A DNA stretch of 64,000 bases from Diadophis punctatus similis (Eukaryota; Chordata; Lepidosauria; Squamata; Dipsadidae). The stretch spans positions 30,284,480-30,348,479 of the forward strand of contig JALIGW010000005.1 of NCBI GenBank assembly GCA_023053685.1, written 5' to 3'. The position numbers were made by a program, and so were the translations under genes. The notes beneath the pieces were generated by a model that worked only from the letters and a program-made list of their open reading frames with translations, searched no databases and was not told where the DNA came from. Below are positions 1 to 9,836 of the stretch, one piece after another (the first letter of the stretch is position 1; each line of letters begins with the position of its first letter).

Positions 1-915
1 ATATGGATTAGTAATGTGAGGCCAGAAGCAGTTTGGGTGAGGCTTAGCAAAAGGTCTGCAACTTCAGAAATACAGTAGATGAGGTTATTAAAATGGCCCT
101 GTAGACCATGGGGGAAGCTATCTGGACTACTAAGAGACCTCTCTGGGCAAACTACTCTAGCTGAATTAAATATAGCTAGCATGTGATATAGCTAGCAGGT
201 GAAGAGGTCTAGGGATAGAGCTCTTGCTGTCAAGTGTTAACTAGGTTGAACCTCCTGGGAGACCGAGGTGTATGCAATACAGCCCAGTGGGAGAAAATTC
301 ATGGAACTTGTGAGCCCATTTGCTTGTGTCTTTTCCATTCACAATATACCAATAGTAGCAAGCCTTAGTATTTATAGAAAGCATAGCCAATGGTCAGGTT
401 TTCTGGAATTTATAGTTCAGTCAGTTGAACTGGCATTGGTAGGTTCCACTTGTGCACTGTAATATTGACATATGAATCAATAGTTTGAGCTTAAAAATAG
501 AAGATAAGCTTTAAGAGAGGAAGCTCAGGAGATTGAGCATAAAATACAATATACTTACTAATTTATCAGGTTAAAGTTAAATTAGGATGTGATTAATCTT
601 ACAAAACTAATTGATGCAACACAATATATGTCAAATATGTTGATAATAAAGAATGAAATACATTTAACAATATGAGAGTAGAAAGTGTAAAACCAGAGCT
701 TATTTTGTGGGTTTTGTTACAGTAACTTTCAAAAGTAATGAAAAGCTATGCTTAATTTAAAAAAAAAACCTCTTTTTAGCAATAAAATTTGCTAAAATTG
801 CCAAGAAGTACAGGATAAGTTTGTTCTTTTATTTGTTTGTTTATATTTTACTATGTAGTCATTTTAAAGTAATTGAATATATGGTATTTTCTGCTTTCTC
901 ATAAAATGTCTTCCA

Positions 916-980
916 GTGAGGATAAATTTCAAACACTATTTCTCAAATCATGCTTGAACATTAAATCAGCTGAATATCAG
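916..980 (+). other. Possible plus-strand exon with strong splice signals
   Basis: A 65-nt segment is preceded by a pyrimidine-rich stretch ending TCTTCCAG and followed by CAGGTAAGC, a near-consensus donor. The open frame from an ATG at 906 reads MSSSEDKFQTLFLKSCLNIK and then SAEYQ up to the donor. It lies antisense to the CCDC172 intron. I do not recognise the peptide. It may be a non-coding antisense exon or chance. Confidence 0.2.
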
Positions 981-2657
981 GTAAGCAATATACCTCTGAA
1001 TTTCCTCTGGAGAGTAGATAAATCCTGCTTTAATTCATTCTTCTGTAGATGAAATATTTTTAATTGAATTGTTTCATGCTCCATTGATTCTATTTCTAAG
1101 AAAGTAATAATTTTCAAGTTAGAAATCTATTAACAATGTAATCTTTATTACAAAACTCTATGGCATGCCCTTTCTAAATATTTTGAAATAGAACCATATA
1201 AAGAAACTAATAAAATCCACTTCTGCAAGAAATTGTATACAGTATACTTCTGCATTTAATAATCACATATAGATTTCCTGCTAACAGATATATGCATGTT
1301 TTAACTCTTGCACAGGATTACATCTTATTCTGTGTATTTTTATTGATCTTGTCCATTTATATGAGAAAGTATAATATTAATTTGAAAAATAAGTGACTAA
1401 TTTGAACCTAAATGTGAACCAAAAAATAAAATATTTATGATCAACAACAAAACAGTAAGTGTTCAAAAGTTGTTCTCCCAAATAAGAGAAAAGTAATAGA
1501 AGAAAAATACTATATACAATTTGCTTAGTAGCAATGATGCACCGCAGATGCTGTTTTAGTTAATAGTGTGTTGGAGAACTCACAGCACAGTTTGAATCCT
1601 GTGAAATACTTGTTTAACTACTGCTGCTCCTCACTGGTTCATTTTAAAATTCACATTTTCTCATACGAGAGCTTGCAATTATACAGATTTATTTGACTAA
1701 TTACCTTCATATTAAAAAATGATACGAAAATTCGTGTCTGCTTAAGTTAGTCATTTGATGGATATATTAGGTTGTACCATATTGTTGAACACACTACCTG
1801 CGAAATTACAGTTGCCAACTATTGCCTGAATTGTTGTCTCTATTCACTTTGCTTTCAGAAAGTATTATTCTTAATGCAAATTTTATACTTATTTTAGTAA
1901 CTGTGTGAGTTTAATGTGGTTTTCTTTTGTATTTTTCATGTATGTGTTTCTAAGCACAATAATGTTTCTAATCCCAAAGGGCATAATATGTTATCCTATT
2001 CTATTAGTACTTGTTGATCAAAGCAGTATTTAGAATGTGGTTTCCAATGCAGATTCCTAAATTTCCTGCATTTCATGATAGTATTGAAGAAAGCATTTCT
2101 TAGTTACAAGTACACTTCCAGTAGCAGCAGGAATGGTTTCATGGCAAAATCTGTAATTCTTTCTCCTTATAATTCCAACTTTTTAAAAAAATTATGTTCA
2201 GTGTTGCATTTTCCCATATTTATTATTTAATGGTTACTTTTCAGAGCAGGTAACTGACATATCTTTTCTTTGGGGTACAGAAATGTTTTTGGTGCTTTTG
2301 ATTTTCTGTTGGAATAACTCTACAATCTAAAGTCTTTATCAAACTGTCAGTCTGTAACACTATAGATGCCACAAGAGAAAATTTTTCCCAATGTAGCAGT
2401 TCTTAGGAGCCACATATCTTCAATGAACTGGTAGACCATTCTGCTGCTAGATGCTACTGATCTCATGAAGCTTTCTTGTCTGCGACTGCTGCAGTTATCC
2501 TATGACCAATATCATGATTAATATTCGGTGATCATAGAGAAGGCCATGAAAGAATGTCTGTGATGCTATCCTAAAAAATGATCAACTTGACATGAAAAAT
2601 GGTCAACTTGACTGCTACCTGTGCTGATTACAGCTCACACTGACTCTAACTCTAGAC

Positions 2658-2754
2658 CAGGGCTGTCAAACTCCCAGCCCGCGGGTTGGATGAGTCACAA
2701 ACTTCTCCATACATCACGTGGCGCCGCCTTGACGCTGTGAGTTTGAAACCCCTG
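2658..2754. mobile_element. Short hAT-type MITE
   Basis: A 97-bp element starting CAGGGCTGTCAAACTC and ending GAGTTTGAAACCCCTG, imperfect terminal inverted repeats. It is flanked by a perfect 8-bp target duplication CTCTAGAC (2650-2657 and 2755-2762). The termini and 8-bp duplication are diagnostic of the hAT superfamily. It has no coding capacity. Confidence 0.85.
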
Positions 2755-3135
2755 CTCTAGACTTTGAGGTTTAGAAATATTTAAAAAATACTTGTTACAT
2801 ACAACTAATATTATTTTCATATTCTAGTATTTACTAAGGATGCAGTAGGATACAATAGCAAACGGAAGATTGGAAGATAAATAACAATAACTGAAATCTA
2901 GCCTCTAGTATATCCTACATAAATATAATAGAGTGTCGAAATCCACAGTTAAAGTTCTCTGCAGCAGACAGGAAGCTTCACTATAATGTACTGTTTTTCA
3001 CTTTAGTCAAATGGTTATATTAAATAAAAAATTTAAAGTCTGGAAAAAATATGACTTTATTTTGCCAGAGAGTTTTAATACAAACATTTATATTCTGCAG
3101 TAATCTAAGATAAAATGTTTAAACTGAAGACCTAC

Positions 3136-3301
3136 CTTTTCTCAGAAGACTTTCCTTCTCATCTAGTTCACCTATTTCAGTCTGAGCTCTTTTTTTAATT
3201 ACAAGTTCCCGATTTAATATTAACCCATATTCATTGTTGAAATTCTTAATTTCCTTCAAAAATGTTTCATCTTCTTCAGCAATTTTTATCTTTAGATTTT
3301 T
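3136..3301 (-). CDS. CCDC172: CCDC172 coding exon 4
   Basis: A 166-nt exon on the minus strand with a strong GTAGGT donor. The AATAAG acceptor has a poor pyrimidine tract, so the 5' edge is slightly uncertain. It encodes 55 codons plus one base. The core EEDETFLKEIKNFNNEYG followed by NRELVIK matches human CCDC172 (EEDKFIKEVTDFNNDYE, then KRELLMK) better than any other part. Together the four exons give about 149 residues, roughly the first 60 percent of the protein. The remaining exons should lie left of position 1 because the gene runs toward lower coordinates. No further exon was found in 1-3135. Confidence 0.87.
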
Positions 3302-4142
3302 CTTATTATGTTATAAAATGCAAAAAGTGTAAATGAAAAAATTAACCTTAAATTACTTTTTAAATATACATTTTAATATATAGCAAATATTGGAAGATAT
3401 GTCAAACCACTATCTATAATATCCACTATACTGATTTTAGAAATAGAATACAAATATAAGAGTATGCATTATAAGAGCATAATAAAAATATTCATCTTAC
3501 ATTTGTACACTATGGAAATTTCCCATTTGACTATGAATATGGGAAAAATCACTTATTTTTGATGCATGGCCTAAACTGCATTTTCTCATAAATAATCTCA
3601 GCTGATTTCAGTATAATTTATTTCAAAGTACATTTCCTTATGAGGAATATATTTTATGTCTGTTAATATTACAAGAATAATAGCAACCACATTCACTGAA
3701 AAATGTCAGCATGGAAAAGGTAAGGAAATAAGTAGCATTATGTCCTTAATTGAAAACAGAATTGCCTTTCCCTTAAAACAATCCATCCTTTTAAGCCCAT
3801 ATCATTTGAACCAAGAACTTAAATTCCTTAAGAAGAATAACATAAACTTATTTTGCCTTGAGTTCCTTCACAGACCTGCCTACCTACTTACCTGTCTACC
3901 TGCTTAGCTTAGGTAAGAAATACTAGCAATTTATTAGTTACTAATAATAATATGATTTTGTTAAATAATACCATTTTTTAATTTGTGGAAATAAATTATT
4001 ATAATTAGTTGTAAAAATCAATTAATTGATGGGCTCAGAACCCATTAATTGTTGCCCCATTAGAACCCCAAGCCTTTGGGCTAAGTGTAATTCTAAAAAG
4101 GTTGGATACTACATATTTAAAATGCTACCATTGGAAACATAC

Positions 4143-4259
4143 ATATGCTTCAAGATTAGTATTCTTCTGACTTAGAAGATCAGCTTTCTGTTTTTCTAAA
4201 CTCTCTTTCCGTTTCTTGAAAAGTTCCAAGTTAAAGAGCTTTTCAGATAGCAACTGAGC
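4143..4259 (-). CDS. CCDC172: CCDC172 coding exon 3
   Basis: A 117-nt exon (39 codons, phase 0 at both ends) on the minus strand, with a TTTTTATAG acceptor and a GTATGT donor. It encodes a coiled coil starting AQLLSEKLFNLELFKKRK and ending NTNLEAY. This aligns with human CCDC172 around its VQQFFVKTFLLQLLK segment and the following Gln-Arg-Asn stretch. The frame is open and the exon sits in AT-rich intron sequence, as expected of a maintained exon. The donor is placed at TAT|GTATGT because this keeps phase with the next exon. Confidence 0.83.
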
Positions 4260-6410
4260 CTATAAAAAGAAAAACATACAAGTTATGAAATTAAAAACAA
4301 GTGGTATTTTTTGTTATGGTTTGTTGTTAGACAGATGTTACATGTATGACAATCTTTGTAAGATTTTAAAAGCCAATATAAACACATTTTTAAAAATGGT
4401 ATTATCTCTTAATTCCAACTGATCAAAATAAATCAAGTCTTTTAAAATAGGTAAAGGTCCTGCATTTAGACAACCTTTCTATTTCAGAAGAATTTGGAGA
4501 TGCCAGATCCAAGTTTTGTCTTCCAAACCTCTAGCTGCCAAACTCTCTCTCTGGTTCAGCTTTCCTTACATTTGAGACCGCTTGATTGCAAATGCCTTGG
4601 AAATAGCTCACTGTCATGGAGAAACAGCGTTCCACCTCCTAACCAGGACTCATGGTTAGTGAAGGACTTTGTCTCTTTGGTCATTATAGAACTGGGACAT
4701 GCTGGCCAAGGAGTGACTACATTTATATTGGATTACACTGGTGAGATCAGCTGTGTCCTAAACTACTTACGCAATATATTCTTGAGAGCAGCATTTTTGA
4801 AAAGAAAGTACTAAACCTTGAAAGGTGAAATGCTATAATTCAAAGTTCTAATTACATGCTACCTAGTTTTTCACAAGAACATACCAAAAATGTATACTTC
4901 CTTGATCAAAAGCAGTTCGGCCACATGAACTTTTTTTTCTCTGAATTTCTCTACATACGTATTTATAATATCTTGAATGCATGAAAATTAGAAATAGAAT
5001 TTGTAGAGCAATCTGGAAATGGAATTTAGAATGGAACTGCAGTCAACCTAATACACACTGCATTGAAAGAGAATATTTTGAATTTTTTCACTATCCCAAA
5101 ACTGATAAGTGGTGACAATTATAATAGTGAACTGAATCTATTTCATCCAGCAGAAGTAATGCATATTGGCTTTTCCAGGACTGTGAATGCATGCAACAGA
5201 CTTTTGAAAAATAAATTGAGCCAAATATATAAGTGAATGTTCATTGACCTTTATGTAATTAATTATGTGAGTTTAAAGTTATAATTGGTTTAGGAATGCT
5301 TTTCTAGTTTTCCTCATTTGTAATTCATAAAAATTGTTTCCCCACTTTCACCAACCTTCTATATCTGCCATAGTAACCAAAACTGTAAATCAGAATGAGT
5401 CACTAGCAAATTAGTGATGTATACATGGAATTATGATTGTCATAAATTATTTTATAAGCAGCAACCGAATGAATTTCATTGCCTGGCATTGCCTGGCAAT
5501 AGAGTTCTTATAATTTTGCAGAAAGGACAATGGGTTTCCTCTTCTGTGACCGTGGTTTACGGCTAAATGAGAGGTCATGAAAAATTTAAGAATGTTCTAG
5601 AACGTTCAAACACATTCTTTTGATAAACTCTGTGGATTTCTGTATATTTGTATTATATCTTCCTAATTTATTTATAGTCTTTAGCATTAAACAAAAAAGA
5701 CCCAATATTTAAAAAATTGTGATATAGCTGGACAGTCTTCTAATTGAAAGCGTTAGATTGATTTTAAATAGCTTAGCAACTGAATGGGCAGTTGTAGGTT
5801 TTATATCTATATGATCTGCTTACAATATGCTGTTGAAATGAAATTACAGAGATGGAAAATTCTGAATCCTGCCTCAGACTAACCTAAAAAAAAAGTCCCT
5901 TGAGTTCCTGCATTTGGAATCTCTCCTAATTTTTTTTCAAGGTGGTCTGAAAGGACCTTGAAAAATGGTCTGCCCATTTTTATCAAGTTTTGATTAATTT
6001 TATGAAAAACTCTCCAATGAAAGCAAATGCAATCAAAACAAATTTCTAAACTTGCAAGGAACTGAAGTGAGAAAAATTTGAGAGTCCTCTAAAACTTATT
6101 TCTTCTTTAAGAATTCCTGAAAGTTTTTTCTGAACATGCTTGAGAGCACTTCTTATGATTCCTTGAATGATACCTGAAATAAATCATAGTTTACCCTATC
6201 CTCTTCTAGAATAGTTGTAAGGATTAGATCAAAAAAATTGTGTTTTATTTACATATTAGTATTGCCAAAGCATAATTGATAGATAATATTTTCCATTATC
6301 TGGTTCATTTTTGTCATCAGACACTATGATTGAACTTGATGTCCAAATTTAACCACTATCAAGAAACATAACAAAATTTAATACCAATAAATACCAAAGG
6401 TAAGAGAATT
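4260..6410. other. CCDC172 intron 2 (no other feature seen)
   Basis: AT-rich intron of the minus-strand gene between exons 2 and 3. I see no exon, RNA gene or well-defined mobile element in it. Confidence 0.5.
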
Positions 6411-6472
6411 TTCCTTCCTTCCTTCCTTCCTTCCTTCCTTCCTTCTACCCTCCCTCCCTCCTTCCTTCCTTC
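6411..6472. repeat. CCTT/CCCT microsatellite
   Basis: Uninterrupted CCTT units followed by an imperfect CCCT stretch, within CCDC172 intron 2. Confidence 0.9.
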
Positions 6473-6667
6473 CATTTGTATCTTCTATGCCTTTACCATA
6501 ATCCTGCTGAACACTAATACTATAAAAAAGCGATGCTCTGTATGCTAACACATATGGATCATGATAAATCCCATTTATTTTTTAATATAAACGTTGATAT
6601 ATAACAAAAAAAACCAGTAAAATATATCAAAAGTTAAAACATTAGTTAAAAAATCCATTGCTCTTAC

Positions 6668-6753
6668 TTCAATTTCCAAATTTTGTTTTTCTTCACCAAG
6701 TTGCTGTGTAATTTGATTAGCTTTTTCATGATTTTTGCTTATCTCCTGTTTAA
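6668..6753 (-). CDS. CCDC172: CCDC172 coding exon 2
   Basis: An 86-nt exon on the minus strand, preceded by a TTGCAG acceptor and followed by a GTAAGA donor. It takes one base from exon 1 and ends on a complete codon. It encodes a charged helix (KQEISKNHEKANQ, then a Glu/Lys/Gln-rich stretch ending LEIE) that aligns with residues about 28-55 of human CCDC172, a coiled coil rich in E, K and N. There are no stops or frameshifts. Intron 1 (6754-7622) holds a TC/AC compound microsatellite and one arm of an inverted repeat. Confidence 0.85.
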
Positions 6754-7043
6754 CTGCAATATAAAGCGTACACTTATACATTGAATGTATTCAGAAACAA
6801 ACATTCTTTTTTCATAAACATGAATTAGCTTTTAAAAATCTCAAAGATATTTGATCAATGAAGATTTTATGGTAGCAAATTCATTATGAGTACCACTGTG
6901 AATAAGTCAGTGGTTAATCAGTTTTAGGAAAAATAACACAACCTTTTTTTTTAACTCAATAGGCTGTCCTACATTTGAATAAGATCAACCCAGAGAATAA
7001 AAACCTTCAATAATTTTGGTGAGCCAGAAATCTTCAAAGGCAA

Positions 7044-7050
<7 letters not shown>

Positions 7051-7136
<86 letters not shown>
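7051..7136. repeat. Compound (TC)n(AC)n microsatellite
   Basis: About 56 bp of TC units run directly into about 30 bp of AC units, within CCDC172 intron 1. A second array of the same architecture is at 15007-15114. Confidence 0.95.
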
Positions 7137-7137
<1 letters not shown>

Positions 7138-7400
7138 ATTTTTCCAGTTTTCCAAAATCAGTTCCAAATCCCTGCAGAAAGGAAATAAACACTCTACCAT
7201 CTGGCAATTGAACAATACAAAGCATTGTTAGGATATCGTAATTCTTCATGATTGCTGTGATGTTCTTTTATTCAATTACTTAGTCTCGAAGGACATTTCA
7301 AGTTACCATGTTGTGCCAATTTAAAAAAAAACCACACATCCATGGTTTTGAAACAACAGGGGAAGTTTGATCAAGAAAACTTGGACAAAATGAGTACCAA

Positions 7401-7612
7401 TAATAACAACAATAATAGCAACCAGGACAACAACAAAAACTGGGGCTTCTTAACAATCAGATGAACCAATCTGTGGCACTTCTACATATTGCTTCTCTGC
7501 ATTCGTATCACAGGTCAGTCTGAAGCAGGAATCCTGCTTTATGTATTTAGGCCTTCTCTCTTATAAAGATCCCTGCGTAGTATCTGTGTCTTAATCTTAA
7601 TTAAATAAGGGT
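7401..7612. repeat. Inverted repeat, left arm
   Basis: About 200 bp that reads as the diverged reverse complement of 8290-8500. Shared landmarks include TGGGGCTTCTT, ACTTCTACATATTG, CCTGCTTTATGTA and GATCCCTGCGTAGTATCTGTG. The arms flank CCDC172 exon 1 and its upstream region. Confidence 0.75.
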
Positions 7613-7622
7613 AGGCCCTGAC

Positions 7623-7701
7623 CTTGATGCATCAGACACCTCTTTTCTTCAGCTTTCTGTTCTACGAGGAAGATTTGCTGGAACAAGGAGTCTAGATTCA
7701 T
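7623..7701 (-). CDS. CCDC172: CCDC172 coding exon 1 (start codon)
   Basis: First coding exon of a coiled-coil protein recognised as CCDC172. On the minus strand it starts with ATG at 7701 and encodes 26 residues beginning MNLDSLFQQIFLVEQKAEEK, then one base of a split codon, followed by a GTCAGG donor. As I recall it, human CCDC172 starts with a very similar peptide (Met-Ser-Leu-Glu-Ser-Leu-Phe-Gln, then a Glu/Gln-rich helix). The split codon joins in phase to the exon at 6753-6668 and gives Val, as in human. The family is a small coiled-coil protein reported in testis, probably linked to sperm flagella; nothing in the sequence shows function. The exon was too short for simple ORF detection and was found by phase and homology. 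It lies between the arms of an inverted repeat. Confidence 0.85.
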
Positions 7702-8289
7702 TTTGAGATTTCTCAGTATGAGGAGAGGAAAAGAGAAATTGATTTGCTGTATTTTAGCTGTGGAGCTACAATGTAGAAGCCTTTTCCACAGAGGTCATAC
7801 AGAGAAATCTGGACAAAACCACATCAGATGTGTGGCGTGTGACTGTAATTTTGCTCTGATTAATAAACAAAGTCTGGCATCTATTAAGCTAGCATATGAC
7901 AGAAAGGTAACTAACTCTGGCCTGGTTATGTAATGTGCTATGGACTGATAACTTTTTATGATGGGTGAGGTTTAAATTTTCTCTCTCACCTTCAGTTTAA
8001 AGTGGTACCGCCCACTTGCTCACTCTCTCACAGGAGTGTTTATTTGTTTAATTCACTTATGTGAATGCAAGCCAAATAATTCTGATTGGCCACAACATCT
8101 AACAAAAAGTATACAAAACATACATCAAGAGGGAATAATACAACAATAAAATGGTGACTCAAACAGCAGCAAAACTATCATCCAATCGGGGCTCTGACAT
8201 ATCAGGGCCCAAAGGCCTGGAGGAAGAGCCAGGTTTAAAATCAGAGTCAGAGCCATTTATAGATAAGAAGGAGGTCAGAGCCTGTGCTT
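7702..8289 (-). promoter_or_regulatory. Presumed 5' UTR/promoter region of CCDC172
   Basis: Sequence immediately upstream of the CCDC172 start codon on the minus strand. I see no clear TATA box or CpG enrichment. The call rests only on position; any 5' non-coding exon could lie further right. Confidence 0.3.
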
Positions 8290-8500
8290 GTTTAATTCAC
8301 ATTAAGACACAGATACTACGCAGGGATCTTCATAAGAAGGGAGGCCTAACTACATAAAGCAGGCTTGCTGCTTCAGATTGATTTGTGATATGAATGCAGA
8401 GAGGCCAATATGTAGAAGTGACACAGACAGCTTCATCTGATTGTAAGAGATCAAAGAAGCCCCAGTCTTTTGTTGTTGCTGTATTATTGTTTCTATTGTC
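8290..8500. repeat. Inverted repeat, right arm
   Basis: Diverged reverse complement of 7401-7612, with small insertions relative to it. The arms are separated by about 680 bp that contains CCDC172 exon 1. It may be two copies of an unnamed dispersed repeat in opposite orientation. Confidence 0.75.
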
Positions 8501-8610
8501 AGGACAGAATTTTGACAGCATCCTCAGAATGGCTGGAGTGTACCCTGGTATAGACATGTGAAAATGTTAAATACAACCCACTGAACTTTTAACTTTTTAA
8601 ATACCGTATA

Positions 8611-8962
8611 CAGTAATCCCTCGTTTTTCGCTGGGGTTACGTTCCAAAAAGAACCCGTGATATGCGAAATCCGTGAAGTAGTAACTTCAGCTTTGCGCAT
8701 GCGCAGAGGCCAAAAGAACGCAGATGCCGACATCCAGGTGGGCGGGGGAAGCGGGTGGGGGAAGCCCCACGCCGCGAACGCCACCAGGTTGTTGAGCTGT
8801 GCGAACCGGGAGGATTTCACCCCTGGCCTCACGTGTATTTCACTGCTCTTGGCAAGCTGTTTTACCAATCAGCCAATCAGAATGCAGAACACAATGCACG
8901 ATGCAAATCCGTGAAGCAGCGAGACCGTGAAAGGTGAACCGTGATATAGCGAGGGATTACTG
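8611..8962. mobile_element. Tigger/pogo-like MITE with TA duplication
   Basis: A 352-bp element bounded by CAGTAATCCCTCG and CGAGGGATTACTG inverted repeats, flanked by TA on both sides. The interior near both ends also pairs (CGTGATAT and CGTGAAG motifs). TA targets and CAG termini fit the Tc1/mariner-pogo group. No transposase is present. Confidence 0.8.
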
Positions 8963-9035
8963 TATTGCAACATATAGATATTTGATCTTTATTACAACAA
9001 TATTGATAGATAAAGGGGATGTGGACCATCTATAT

Positions 9036-9322
9036 CAGTGGTCTTCAATCCTTCTGGCTTGGTGGCCTGGCGGGGAGGTGAGGGGATAGTTCCCTGCTAG
9101 TGGTAGGCAGACATGCACGAGCGTGCACAGCTCCATTTGTGAGAACACCAGACATGCGTATCAGCCACTCATGCAAGGGGAGTGTCAAGCGCAAATTCAA
9201 GATGGCTGCCACTTGCACGAGGGAAGCTTCATGTGCACACTGTTGTCCGCCACTTGCACGACCTGATTCCGAACAGGCTGCGGCCTGGTAGTGGGCCGCA
9301 GCCCATGGGTTGGGGACCCCTG
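9036..9322. mobile_element. hAT-type MITE
   Basis: A 287-bp element starting CAGTGGTCTTCAA and ending TTGGGGACCCCTG, with a perfect 8-bp duplication ATCTATAT (9028-9035 and 9323-9330). It resembles widespread vertebrate hAT MITEs with CAGNGGTC termini. No coding sequence. Confidence 0.85.
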
Positions 9323-9836
9323 ATCTATATTTTATAGACTTCACACATTATAACTCTTTAAGCTGTAAACAAAATAGACTAGTAACTGATAAAGTTCCTT
9401 TTTGACCTACTTTATTTTCTCCTATTCCTATGTAGATATTAATTTATGAAAAATTTTGTTATTCGTTTTTATAAGAATTTACCAAACTTGCAAATTGCTT
9501 CACATATAGGATGAAAATAATCTATATTTTAATTTAATTTAATTTAATTTAATGGATTTGTATGCCGCTCAACTCCCTAGGGACTCTGGGCGGCTCACAA
9601 CATATTCGGATCCATTTCGACAATACAATGCAGTAAAATACAATAGTTAAAAAAAACATATAACATATAAAAATTAAAAGAGTATCGTCACACTTTCACC
9701 CCGCCTGCCAGAAGAGCCAAGTTTTTATTGCTTTCCGGAAGGCCAGCAGGGTGGGGATAGTCCTGATCTCCGGGGGGAGCTGGTTTCACAGGGAGGGAGC
9801 TCCCACAGAGAAGGCCCTCCCCCTCGGCCCCGCCAA

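Larger units (their letters stand above)
1..3135 (-). other. CCDC172 intron 4 (partial)
   Basis: AT-rich intron sequence downstream of exon 4 of the minus-strand gene. It contains one small hAT-type element (2658-2754) and a possible plus-strand exon (916-980), described separately. I saw no further CCDC172 exon and no other recognisable gene. Confidence 0.6.
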
